Shown piece by piece: positions 50,818 to 58,331 of a stretch of 64,000 bases of DNA. The translations under genes were made by a program, and so were the position numbers. Source of the stretch: CAVQUE01 sp046290435 (GTDB lineage Bacteria > Actinomycetota > Acidimicrobiia > Acidimicrobiales > UBA8592); contig JBKAGO010000076.1 of NCBI GenBank assembly GCA_046290435.1, forward strand, positions 88,197 to 152,196, written 5' to 3'. The notes under the pieces were generated by a model. That model was not told where the DNA came from. It was given only the letters and a program-made list of their open reading frames with translations, and did not search any database. The stretch's first letter is position 1, and the number at the start of each line of letters is the position of its first letter.

Positions 50818-51106
50818 CCTCACCGAGGCGTGACCCGAAGCGAGCGACCGGCGGCAACCGGCGGCGAGCAGAGGCGACCGGCAACCGGCAACCGGCGACC
50901 GGCAACCGGCAACCGGCAACCGGCAACCGGCAACCGGCGACCAGAGGCGACCGGCGACCAGACGCGAGGGGAATGGTCGGCCGGTAGGGCGAGCGATCCC
51001 TCGGCCAACGCGGACCGGCGCCGAAAAGCGTCACCCTGGCAACGAGTTTCGGCGCCAGAAACCTGGCCCGCCGCACCGGCACCTGGGCCGGCGCAACGCC
51101 GTCGGC
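50818..51106. repeat. CGGCAAC heptamer tandem repeat and a family A copy (51015-51060)
   Basis: From about 50850 to 50960 the 7-bp unit CGGCAAC (with CGGCGAC variants and AGAGGCGAC breaks) repeats over a dozen times, a simple microsatellite. A family A palindrome follows at 51015-51060 (inner arm GTCACC). Both lie between converging stop codons. No gene is supported. Confidence 0.75.
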
Positions 51107-51586
51107 TCACGCCCTCCAGGTCAGCAGATCGCCCTCGCCCTGCAACAGCAGGGTGCCGGGGAACACCCGGAGCCGGTACGGGTCGAGACGCCAGCCGGCG
51201 AAACCGGGCGACGTCGGGGTGTCCCAGCCCGGGATGATCGCGGGGTCGTAACCCACAGGCGCGGGAGCGTCGACAAAGCGCTGCCACAGCTCGGTTCGCT
51301 CGTCGTCATCGGTGATCCAGGCCACCTCGCACTCGGCGGTACACGTGTCCTGGGTCGGATCCCAGTAGGTCAACGACACATTGGGCGACTCGGCGATGCC
51401 GGCAGTCTTCACCGGCGTCGAACCGGTGGCCACCCACCCGGTGAGACGCTCGCCGTCCCACTCCCAGATGGGATGGAGGACCCGTGTGCGGGGCCGGCCG
51501 TGCCCATCGAGGGTGGCGACGGTGCACCAGACGATGCGATGGGCCATGGCGACGAAGGCAGGTGCGGTGGCGGCGAGCGATGACAT
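51107..51586 (-). CDS. Pyridoxamine 5'-phosphate oxidase-family (split-barrel flavin) protein
   Basis: A 159-residue split-barrel protein that would bind FMN or F420. Early strands RIVWCTVATLDGHGRPRTRVLHPIWEW form the flavin-contacting barrel, with AGIAESPNVSLTYW following. ATG 51586 is picked at the start of the homology; the open frame upstream is ignored. It is a single-domain member without the Arg/Lys set of true PdxH, so an F420-dependent or stress-type oxidase is more likely. It is on the same strand as the PH-like gene upstream. Confidence 0.82.
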   Translation of the reverse strand: MSSLAATAPAFVAMAHRIVWCTVATLDGHGRPRTRVLHPIWEWDGERLTGWVATGSTPVKTAGIAESPNVSLTYWDPTQDTCTAECEVAWITDDDERTELWQRFVDAPAPVGYDPAIIPGWDTPTSPGFAGWRLDPYRLRVFPGTLLLQGEGDLLTWRA

Positions 51587-51729
51587 GTACGTCAGCGTCG
51601 CCGAGAGTCCGGCGTGGCTCAAGCGGGTTTCCGGCCAGGCCGCCGACGCCGCTTCACACAGGTTCCGACCAGGCCGCAGACGCAGACCCGCCAACCCATG
51701 GCGCGCTGCCCACCCAGGACAGCCGCCGT

Positions 51730-52152
51730 CTACCGTCCGATGGCCTCGGCGATGCGCGCGACCGCGTCGTCGCGCGCCACGACGTTCTTCTTCGACCACA
51801 TCGGCGTCAGCCGGGAGTAGCCGATGTTGATCACGATCGACTCATCGGCACTGCGGATCACAAGCGCCGCTCGCCGGACCGGATCGACGGCGACATCGAC
51901 CACCTCGTCGAGGGAGAGCGAGAAGCCGTAGCCGTCGATCCAGCGCTGGTCTCCCCATCTGATGAGGCCGATCGGTACCTTCACCGGCCTGAAGATCACC
52001 CGCTCGTCGGTCAAGACGAGCGTGCCCCCGATCTTGGTCAGGTTCGACGTCCCGCCGTGCGCGATCCCGCCCACCCATGCCGCTCGGATCGACTCGCCGT
52101 CTCGGAGTTCGACGGCGCGCAGCTGCCGAGAAGACACCTTGCTCTTTTTCAT
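51730..52152 (-). CDS. GRAM/PH-like domain protein
   Basis: A 140-residue protein. The string IGGTLVLTDERVIFRPVKVP is the typical beta-hairpin of GRAM/bacterial-PH domains, and the C-terminal helix ARDDAVARIAEAIGR caps it. There is no signal peptide or membrane segment. Such domains often bind membranes or act in stress sensing; the function here is not known. ATG 52152 has a strong GGAGG 8-12 nt upstream. It is divergent from the lipoprotein gene at 52617, across a region with two family A palindromes. Confidence 0.72.
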   Translation of the reverse strand: MKKSKVSSRQLRAVELRDGESIRAAWVGGIAHGGTSNLTKIGGTLVLTDERVIFRPVKVPIGLIRWGDQRWIDGYGFSLSLDEVVDVAVDPVRRAALVIRSADESIVINIGYSRLTPMWSKKNVVARDDAVARIAEAIGR

Positions 52153-52616
52153 GGAGGATCCTCCGATCGTCGCGATGTCCACTGTCACCGAGTCGCGCCA
52201 CTGCGGCGAGTGGCCGTCGCATGCGAAGACGCCGACAGCCTGCCACGGCGACCATTCCCGGATCCTCACCGCCCGACGCGACCGACGTGCCTCGCTCCGA
52301 CGAGGTCCGGCATGGCTCGGGAACGGCGCGGCGCGACCTTGCCGGAGTCGACCAAGGGTGGCTGTTCGACCGAGTTCGCCACACTGCGCTCGACGGCAGC
52401 CTCGACACCGAGCGCCGGCCGGCCGGCCATCGATCCGGCGCCGAAAACCGTCGCCCTGGCAGCGCGTTTCGGCGCCAGAACCCACGGCCAACCGAACCGG
52501 CGCCGAAAACCGTCGCCCTGGCAGCGCGTTTCGGCGCCAGAACCCACGGCCAACCGACGGCCACCGGCCCACTGCTCGAAGCCGAGTCGACGAAGCCCGG
52601 TTGCTACCCTCGCCGC
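52153..52616. other. Divergent intergenic region with two family A copies (52435-52480, 52497-52542)
   Basis: This 464-bp gene-free region lies between the divergent GRAM-like and lipoprotein genes. The two palindromes begin exactly 62 bp apart and have near-identical sequence, including GCAGCGCGTTT in the inner loop. They end 74 bp before the lipoprotein GTG. The promoters of both genes should lie here; none was recognised. Confidence 0.75.
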
Positions 52617-53669
52617 GTGCAACCGGGGGTCTTCTTCCGAAGCGTCGGCCTCGCCCTCGCCGTCACTGCGGGATGCGGGGCGGAGTCCGTCCCGCCGCCG
52701 GCGACGGGTGAAGCGACCACCAACGTCGCCGGCCCGAACGCCGCTTCGAACCCGGACACGGCGGGAACCGACCCCAGCTCGTCGACCGGTTCGGTCGGAT
52801 CACGATCCATCATGTTCGCCGAAGACTTCGAGGACCTGACCTCGAGCGACCTCCTCGAGGCGCCCTACGCCGAGATCCCCAGCGAGCTGTTCCCCGAAGA
52901 CCGGTCGCGATGGACCCAGATCCAGGACACCCACGTCGGCTCGAACGAGATTCGTCTTGCAGGCGGTCGACAGGGCCGAGCCATCGAAGCCCGAGCGATC
53001 GCCGGCGCACCCGAAGAAGCGGTCAAGATGGCCCTCGGCAAACAGAACCTCTCGTTCTCCGAGGGAGACGTCGTTCGGCTGCAAGCCGACTTCTTCGTCG
53101 ACCCCGAGTCCGGTTCGCCGTTCGTGGACAACACACTGCTCGATCTGGAGGACGGCGACGATCTCCTGCTCGATGGCGTGCCTCCCACGGCCGGATTGCG
53201 ACTCAAGGTCGACGAAGCGGGGTATCTGGCGATCGATCGAGGCGAGCTGCTGGGAAGCGATGCCACCGAAGCGCCCCACTTCCGCCTGTCGTCGCTGGGG
53301 TCTGCCACTCCCCTGCCCGTTGGCGAGTGGGTCACCGTCGAAGTGATCGTGCGACTCGGCTTCGGTGTCCCGGCCTCACGACGGGGGCCGATCGACGACG
53401 CATTCGACCCCGAGGACACGCCCGCCTGGGCGGAGATCTGGATCACGCCCCTCACGAGCGGGGAGCGCCTCCTCGTCATGAGACAACAGGGCACCACCTT
53501 CTTGGATCGTGAGACCGGCCTATCGTTGCTCGCCGCGGAGGCGCCGCAACTCGAGGTCACCTGGCCCGAGGACTACGACTACGACACGTTCCAGGTCGGG
53601 TTGACCAACAACCGTTCAGAGCTGCCACAGCGTCTGCGAATCGACAACGTTTTCGTCGAGCGCTTGTGA
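52617..53669 (+). CDS. Lipoprotein of unknown function, beta-sandwich-like
   Basis: A 350-residue lipoprotein. The signal ends in lipobox LAVTAGC at about Cys20. Residues ~25-65 are a Pro/Ala/Thr linker. The body (MFAEDFEDLTSSDL, RLQADFFVDPESGSPFVDNTLLDLEDG, LPVGEWVTVEVIVRL, LRIDNVFVERL) has the alternating beta pattern of jelly-roll/concanavalin-like carbohydrate-binding or lyase domains, in which the first strand 'FxEDFE' and last 'IDNVxV' are common; the assignment to that fold is inference. GTG 52617 gives the only normal signal peptide. It is followed by two family A palindromes. Confidence 0.75.
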   Translation: MQPGVFFRSVGLALAVTAGCGAESVPPPATGEATTNVAGPNAASNPDTAGTDPSSSTGSVGSRSIMFAEDFEDLTSSDLLEAPYAEIPSELFPEDRSRWTQIQDTHVGSNEIRLAGGRQGRAIEARAIAGAPEEAVKMALGKQNLSFSEGDVVRLQADFFVDPESGSPFVDNTLLDLEDGDDLLLDGVPPTAGLRLKVDEAGYLAIDRGELLGSDATEAPHFRLSSLGSATPLPVGEWVTVEVIVRLGFGVPASRRGPIDDAFDPEDTPAWAEIWITPLTSGERLLVMRQQGTTFLDRETGLSLLAAEAPQLEVTWPEDYDYDTFQVGLTNNRSELPQRLRIDNVFVERL

Positions 53670-54096
53670 GACTTCGCCGAGAGGGGCAGGGAGCGAGGAG
53701 CGGGTGGCATGCGTTTGCGGTGCTGCCGGTCGAGCGCGGCAGGCAAGAACGTCGAAGCAGCGCAGAGGTGGCGACGCCGTTGATCGATGCGCCCGCCGCC
53801 CCCGCCAGGTGCGGCGCCGGTCGATACCGACCGGCATGCAGCCGGACTCGGTGGCATAGAAGCCCGGTCCGCCCCGGAGCTGACCACGGCCAACCGAACC
53901 GGCGCCGAAAACCGTCGCCCTGGCAACGCGTTTCGGCGCCAGAACCAATGGCCAGTCGAACCGGCGCCGAAAACCGTCGCCCTGGCAACCAGTTTCGGCG
54001 CCAGAACCGCTGAGGTGACGGGCGCCGCAGTCTGGACGAGGGACGGCGACAGCCGCGCACCGGCACCGTGACCGGGGTCACGACTACGATCCGGCG
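53670..54096. other. Intergenic region with two family A copies (53899-53944, 53961-54006)
   Basis: This 427-bp gene-free stretch follows the lipoprotein stop. The copies begin exactly 62 bp apart and differ mainly in the loop (GCAACGCG versus GCAACCAG). They end about 90 bp before the DUF7064-like start. Nothing else was recognised. Confidence 0.75.
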
Positions 54097-55161
54097 ATGG
54101 CCGAACGTCGCATCATCACCGTCCTCGAGCCCGCCGACGAGTTCCCCCACGAGCCCGACGAGGCCACCAACTACAACGAGTCGATGTACTTCAACGCCTT
54201 CGACCTGGCCCAGGAGACCGGCGGCTGGTTCCGCCTGGGCAACCGGGTCAACGAGGGCTACGCCGAGATGTCGGTGTGCGTCTACCTGCCCGACGGCCGG
54301 GTCGGCTTCATGTTCGGGCGACCCCGCATCGAGACCAACACCGAGATGAACGCCGGGGGGCTGCGCTTCGACGTCGTCGAGCCCTTCGAGAAGCTGACGG
54401 TCTCCTACACCGGCGAGGTGTGCCTGCTCGACGAGCCCCGTCAGATGGCCGATCCCCGGACGGCGTTCCGTGAGAACCCCAACGTCGAATGCAACATCGA
54501 GCTCCACTGGCAGGGCGTCTCGCCCATGTACGGCGGCAAGCCGATGTACGACGACGGCACAGAGATCGAGACCGATGCGTCGAAGTCCTTCGCCAAGGCC
54601 CACTACGAACAGCACGGCACGATGAAGGGCACGATCACCGTCGGTGACGCCGTCATCGATCTCGACGGGCTGGGCCTGCGCGACAAGAGCTGGGGACCTC
54701 GGTACTGGCAGGCGCTGTCGTGGTACCGGTGGCTGCCGATGGTGTTCGACGAGGACTTCGCGATGATGCTGTCGATCGTCGGCCGCGACGCCAACGACAC
54801 GGCGGTCAAGGGTTCGGGCATGGTCCTCGAGGGCGACGAGTACCACCTGATCCGGGAGTGCCGGATCGAGTCCGACTGGGACGAGGACCTCTACCAGACC
54901 AACATGCGCTGCTGGGCCCGCACCGATCATCGCGAGTACGAGGTGACGGGCGAGGTGTTGTCGCTGATCCCGCTGCGGAACCGACGCAAGGACGCCGACG
55001 GCGAGCAGATGGTCACCCGCATCACCGAGGCGATGGCCCGCTACCACTGCGACGGCAAGACGGGCATCGGGATGAGCGAGTACCTCGACCAGATCGTCGA
55101 TGGTCGTCCCGTGGGGCCCGACGTCACGTCCGGCGTCGCCGGCAGTCCCCGCCCGGCGTGA
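54097..55161 (+). CDS. DUF7064/7065-like (CrtC/AttH-like) protein
   Basis: A 354-residue soluble protein. It begins with ITVLEPADEFPHEPDEATNYNESMYFNAFDLA and includes GLGLRDKSWGPRYWQALSWYRW, the GxRDxSWGxR signature of the lipocalin-like CrtC/AttH and DUF7064/DUF7065 groups. These share a duplicated beta-barrel. It has no signal peptide. In actinobacteria such genes commonly neighbour aminoglycoside-phosphotransferase-like genes, as here (55691). Hydration or handling of a hydrophobic molecule is plausible from CrtC, but no activity is shown for this branch. Confidence 0.8.
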   Translation: MAERRIITVLEPADEFPHEPDEATNYNESMYFNAFDLAQETGGWFRLGNRVNEGYAEMSVCVYLPDGRVGFMFGRPRIETNTEMNAGGLRFDVVEPFEKLTVSYTGEVCLLDEPRQMADPRTAFRENPNVECNIELHWQGVSPMYGGKPMYDDGTEIETDASKSFAKAHYEQHGTMKGTITVGDAVIDLDGLGLRDKSWGPRYWQALSWYRWLPMVFDEDFAMMLSIVGRDANDTAVKGSGMVLEGDEYHLIRECRIESDWDEDLYQTNMRCWARTDHREYEVTGEVLSLIPLRNRRKDADGEQMVTRITEAMARYHCDGKTGIGMSEYLDQIVDGRPVGPDVTSGVAGSPRPA

Positions 55162-55226
55162 GGCACGCCCCTGCAGGTTCGAGGCTCGCTGCGGCTTCGG
55201 GATGGACGCTCGGCACGGTCACCGCA

Positions 55227-55334
55227 CTGGCGCCGAAAACCGTCGCCCTGGCAACGAGTTTCGGCGCCAGAAACCCGACCCCATCACACTGGCGCCGAGA
55301 ACTGTCGCCCTGGCAACGAGTTTCGGCGCCAGAA
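55227..55334. repeat. Family A palindromic elements, 2 copies
   Basis: Copies at 55227-55272 and 55289-55334, beginning exactly 62 bp apart. Both begin CTGGCGCCGA, giving full pairing of the outer 8-12 bp. They lie after the DUF7064-like stop. Confidence 0.9.
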
Positions 55335-55452
55335 ACCATGACCCCCCACGGACAACACGCTGGATCGGCGGTTCACATCGATCACCTCGATCGAGCGCTC
55401 TGGCGTCGGGTCAGCGAGAAGGATCTGGTCCGCCGCCGTCGGGTCATCGGTT

Positions 55453-55654
55453 CCGGCGCCGAAAACCGTCGCCCTGGCAACGCATTTCGGCGCCACAACC
55501 ATGGCGTCATCGAACCGGCGCCGAAAACCGTCGCCCTGGCAACGCGTTTCGGCGCCAGAGCCATGGCCTCGGCCACCGAAGGGTCGAGCAGCCGTCGGGT
55601 CATTCGCGCCGGCGCCGAAAACCGTCGCCCTGGCAACGAGTTTCGGCGCCAGAA
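55453..55654. repeat. Family A palindromic elements, 3 copies
   Basis: Copies at 55453-55498, 55515-55560 and 55609-55654; the first two begin 62 bp apart, the third 94 bp later. The last ends 36 bp before the APH-like GTG start. Together with 55227-55334 they fill most of the 529-bp gap 55162-55690. Confidence 0.9.
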
Positions 55655-55690
55655 ACCTGACCTCGACCATCGAGCGATCGGCGGGCAGCC

Positions 55691-56671
55691 GTGAGCGCCG
55701 CGGACATCGTCGCCGCCGGCCTCGCCGAGGTGCTCGAGCCCGAGCTCGGTCCAGTCGACATCGTCGACCTCGCTCGGCTCTCGGCGGGCGCCAACCGCGA
55801 GACCTGGTCCTTCGACGCCGTCGCCGCCGACGGCACCCGCCACGAGCTCATCCTCCAGCGAGAGCGCGCCGGGGTCGACCGCCTCATCGGCACCTGCGCC
55901 AAGGAGGCCGAGATCCTCCGTGTCGCCGCCGCCCACGGCGTCCCGGTGGCCGAGGTCGTCGTCAGCGGCATGCCGCCAGGCCCCCTCGAGCGCAGCTTCA
56001 CCGTCAACCGCCGCATCGCGGGCGAGACCATCGGCCGTCGCTTCCTGCGCGACGACGCCTGGGCCACTGCTCGTGAGCGCTTCGTCGTCGACTGCGCCGC
56101 CGCGATGGCCCAGATCCACGCCATCAGCCCCACCGAGCTCGCCCACATCGACCTCGTCGACGTGGCCGACCCTCTCGATGCCCAGCTGGCCATCTACGAC
56201 GCGCTCGCCGATCCCCATCCGGCGTTCGACCTGGGGTTCCGCTGGCTCGACGCCCACCGCCCCGACCCGGTTGGGCACTGCCTGGTCCACGCCGACTTCC
56301 GCCTGGGCAACCTGTTGTTCGACCACGACGGCCTCGCCGCGGTGCTCGACTGGGAGATCACCCACACCGGCGACCCGGGCGAGGACCTGGGCTGGATCTG
56401 TGTGCGGGCGTGGCGCTTCGGCGGCGCGCATCCCGTCGGCGGCGTCGGCGACTACCAGGCGCTGCTCGACGCATACGAGGCGGCGTCGGGCGTGGCGGTG
56501 CCGATGGAGACCCTGCGCTGGTGGGAGATCTACGGCACCCTGCGTTGGGGGGTCATCTGCCTCCAGCTCGGCGGCGACTTCCGGGCCGGGCGCTCCAACT
56601 CGGTCGAGATGGCCACGATCGGCCGCCGGGTCGTCGAGAACGAATACGACCTCCTGCGGCTCCTGCCATGA
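55691..56671 (+). CDS. APH-family phosphotransferase (ACAD10/FadE-associated type)
   Basis: A 326-residue kinase-fold protein. LSAGANRETWSFDAV is the P-loop-like start, LILQRER carries the usual Lys/Arg, HADFRLGNLLFD (His200, Asp202) the catalytic loop and LDWEITHTGDPGEDLGW the metal-binding Asp. This is the branch often fused to or paired with acyl-CoA dehydrogenases and proposed to phosphorylate hydroxyacyl-CoA. GTG 55691 starts the homology. It is followed by a DUF6285 gene after a 139-bp gap and sits beside the DUF7064-like gene, a known grouping. Antibiotic resistance is not implied. Confidence 0.87.
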   Translation: MSAADIVAAGLAEVLEPELGPVDIVDLARLSAGANRETWSFDAVAADGTRHELILQRERAGVDRLIGTCAKEAEILRVAAAHGVPVAEVVVSGMPPGPLERSFTVNRRIAGETIGRRFLRDDAWATARERFVVDCAAAMAQIHAISPTELAHIDLVDVADPLDAQLAIYDALADPHPAFDLGFRWLDAHRPDPVGHCLVHADFRLGNLLFDHDGLAAVLDWEITHTGDPGEDLGWICVRAWRFGGAHPVGGVGDYQALLDAYEAASGVAVPMETLRWWEIYGTLRWGVICLQLGGDFRAGRSNSVEMATIGRRVVENEYDLLRLLP

Positions 56672-56810
56672 GATCTCCTGCGGACACGACCGAGCCCCAC
56701 ACCGCCGGGCAGGGCGCTGCGAGGGCCGCTGCTGACACCGGTCCTCGATGCGGCGCACTGAGCCGCCGACCGGCGACGCGACCGCACCGACCGGGGGACG
56801 AGGCCACGAC

Positions 56811-57203
56811 ATGACCGAACCGACCGCGCCCGGCGACGACTGGGCGCTGCCCCCTCGCACCAACGAGCCCTACGACGCGCCGTCGGCGGGGGCGCTGATC
56901 GAGGCGGTGCGCGCCTATCTGGCCGACGATCTGATGCCGCGCAGCAGCGGCGCCGATCGCTGGGTCCTGCGCATCGCCGCCAACGCATTGTCCATAGCGG
57001 CTCGCGAGGTCGATCTCGGCGCAGGCCATCGCGAAGCGCACGCCGAGCGTCTGTCCCGCTTCGGGGCGGCCGACGACGCCGAGCTGTCGGCGCTCATCCG
57101 CAGCGGCGCGCTCGACGACCGCTGGGACGAGGTCAAGGCCGCTGTCGAGGCCACGGTCAGCGACAAGCTCGACGTCGCCAGCCCCGCCCACCGCGTCGGC
57201 TGA
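56811..57203 (+). CDS. DUF6285-family protein
   Basis: A 130-residue helical protein with LIEAVRAYLADDLMPRSSGADRWVLRIAANALSIAAREVDLG, the conserved core of DUF6285. Members neighbour APH-like kinases and acyl-CoA dehydrogenases, as here. Function is unknown; a regulatory or scaffold role for the upstream kinase is a guess. ATG 56811 is chosen at the family start. It converges with egtD across 36 bp. Confidence 0.82.
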   Translation: MTEPTAPGDDWALPPRTNEPYDAPSAGALIEAVRAYLADDLMPRSSGADRWVLRIAANALSIAAREVDLGAGHREAHAERLSRFGAADDAELSALIRSGALDDRWDEVKAAVEATVSDKLDVASPAHRVG

Positions 57204-57239
57204 GGCCCCGCCGACGGTAGCGGCGGGCCACGGACGGCT

Positions 57240-58331
57240 TCAGCGCAGGACGGACAGGGACACGCCGAAGTCGTCGGCCGCATCGGTCCACCAGCCCACG
57301 ACCTCGAGGCCGGCTTCGCCCAACTCGGCGGCGACGCGTTCGGGGCGGAACTTGGCCGAGACCTCGGTGTGGATCATCTCGCCTGCGGCGAGTTCGACAC
57401 GCAGGTCGAGCTCTCCCACGCGCACGGTCTGGTCGATCGTCGACCGCAGGTGCATCTCGATCCACTCGTCCTCGGCGTTCCAACGGGCGACGTGGTCGAA
57501 GGTCCGCAGGTCGAAGTCGGCGTCGAGTTCGCGGTTGAGCACCGCCAGCACGTTGCGGTTGAACGCGGCGGTGACCCCGGCGGGGTCGTCGTAGGCGAGC
57601 TCGAGGCGGGCCGGGTCCTTCACCAGGTCGGTGCCGAGCAGTAGGTGGTCACCGGGCGCCATGGTCGAGGTGATGGCGGCGAGGAACTCCTTGCGTTCGG
57701 CAGGCGGGTAGTTGCCGATGGTGCCGCCGAGCAGGATGACCAGACGCCGACCCCCGGTGGGGATGTGGCCGAGGTGGCGGTCGAAGTCGCCGACGACGCC
57801 GTGGACGGCCAGGCCCGGGTAGCGCTCCGACAGCTGGTCGGCGGCGGCCGCGAGGAACTCGGCCGACACGTCGAAGGGGATGAACCGGCGCAGCGTCCCG
57901 GCTTCGCGCCCGGCGTCGAGCAGCAGCTTGGTCTTGTCCGAGGTTCCCGAGCCGAGCTCGACGAAGGTGTCGGCGGCGGCCGTGGCGATGATCTCGACGG
58001 CATGGTCGCCGAGGATCTCCCGCTCGGCCCGGGTGGGGTAGTACTCGTCGAGGCGGGTGATGGTGTCGAACAGGGCGCTGCCGACCTCGTCGTAGAACCA
58101 CTTGGGCGAGGTCGACTTCGGGTTCGACGTGAGGCCGACGGCGACGTCGTCGCGCATGGCCCGGGCCAGGTCGTCGGGGTCGAGCCAGATGTCGATGGTG
58201 GCGTCGAGCGACACCGAGATGCCCTCCGGCCCCGTCGCTGCGCCGAAATCTGGGACTTGCGCCGATGATTCGTCGGCACGAGTCCCAGACTTCGCAGATG
58301 TGTGGTCTTCGGTGGTGGTCGGAGGGGTCAT
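57240..58331 (-). CDS. egtD: L-histidine N-alpha-methyltransferase EgtD (ergothioneine)
   Basis: SAM-dependent enzyme that trimethylates histidine to hercynine. A 363-residue protein with VELGSGTSDKTKLLLDAG (SAM site), RRFIPFDVS, LGGTIGNYPPAER and the start-region PKWFYDEVGSALFDTITRLDEYYPTR that are diagnostic. The ATG overlaps the egtB stop (ATGA), which fixes it. The first ~40 residues are unusual: bases 58240-58297 contain the inverted repeat found at 43752-43808, coding for AKSGTRADESSAQVPDFGAA, so the N-terminus appears to have absorbed a hairpin. Methyltransferase motifs are unaffected. Confidence 0.94.
   Translation of the reverse strand: MTPPTTTEDHTSAKSGTRADESSAQVPDFGAATGPEGISVSLDATIDIWLDPDDLARAMRDDVAVGLTSNPKSTSPKWFYDEVGSALFDTITRLDEYYPTRAEREILGDHAVEIIATAAADTFVELGSGTSDKTKLLLDAGREAGTLRRFIPFDVSAEFLAAAADQLSERYPGLAVHGVVGDFDRHLGHIPTGGRRLVILLGGTIGNYPPAERKEFLAAITSTMAPGDHLLLGTDLVKDPARLELAYDDPAGVTAAFNRNVLAVLNRELDADFDLRTFDHVARWNAEDEWIEMHLRSTIDQTVRVGELDLRVELAAGEMIHTEVSAKFRPERVAAELGEAGLEVVGWWTDAADDFGVSLSVLR
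58240..58297. repeat. Imperfect hairpin of family D inside the egtD 5' coding region
   Basis: AAATCTGGGACTTGCGCCGA near 58246-58265 pairs imperfectly with TCGGCACGAGTCCCAGACTT near 58273-58292. AAATCTGGGACTT is shared with the hairpin at 43752-43808. It is in frame within egtD and falls in a poorly conserved N-terminal extension. Confidence 0.65.
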
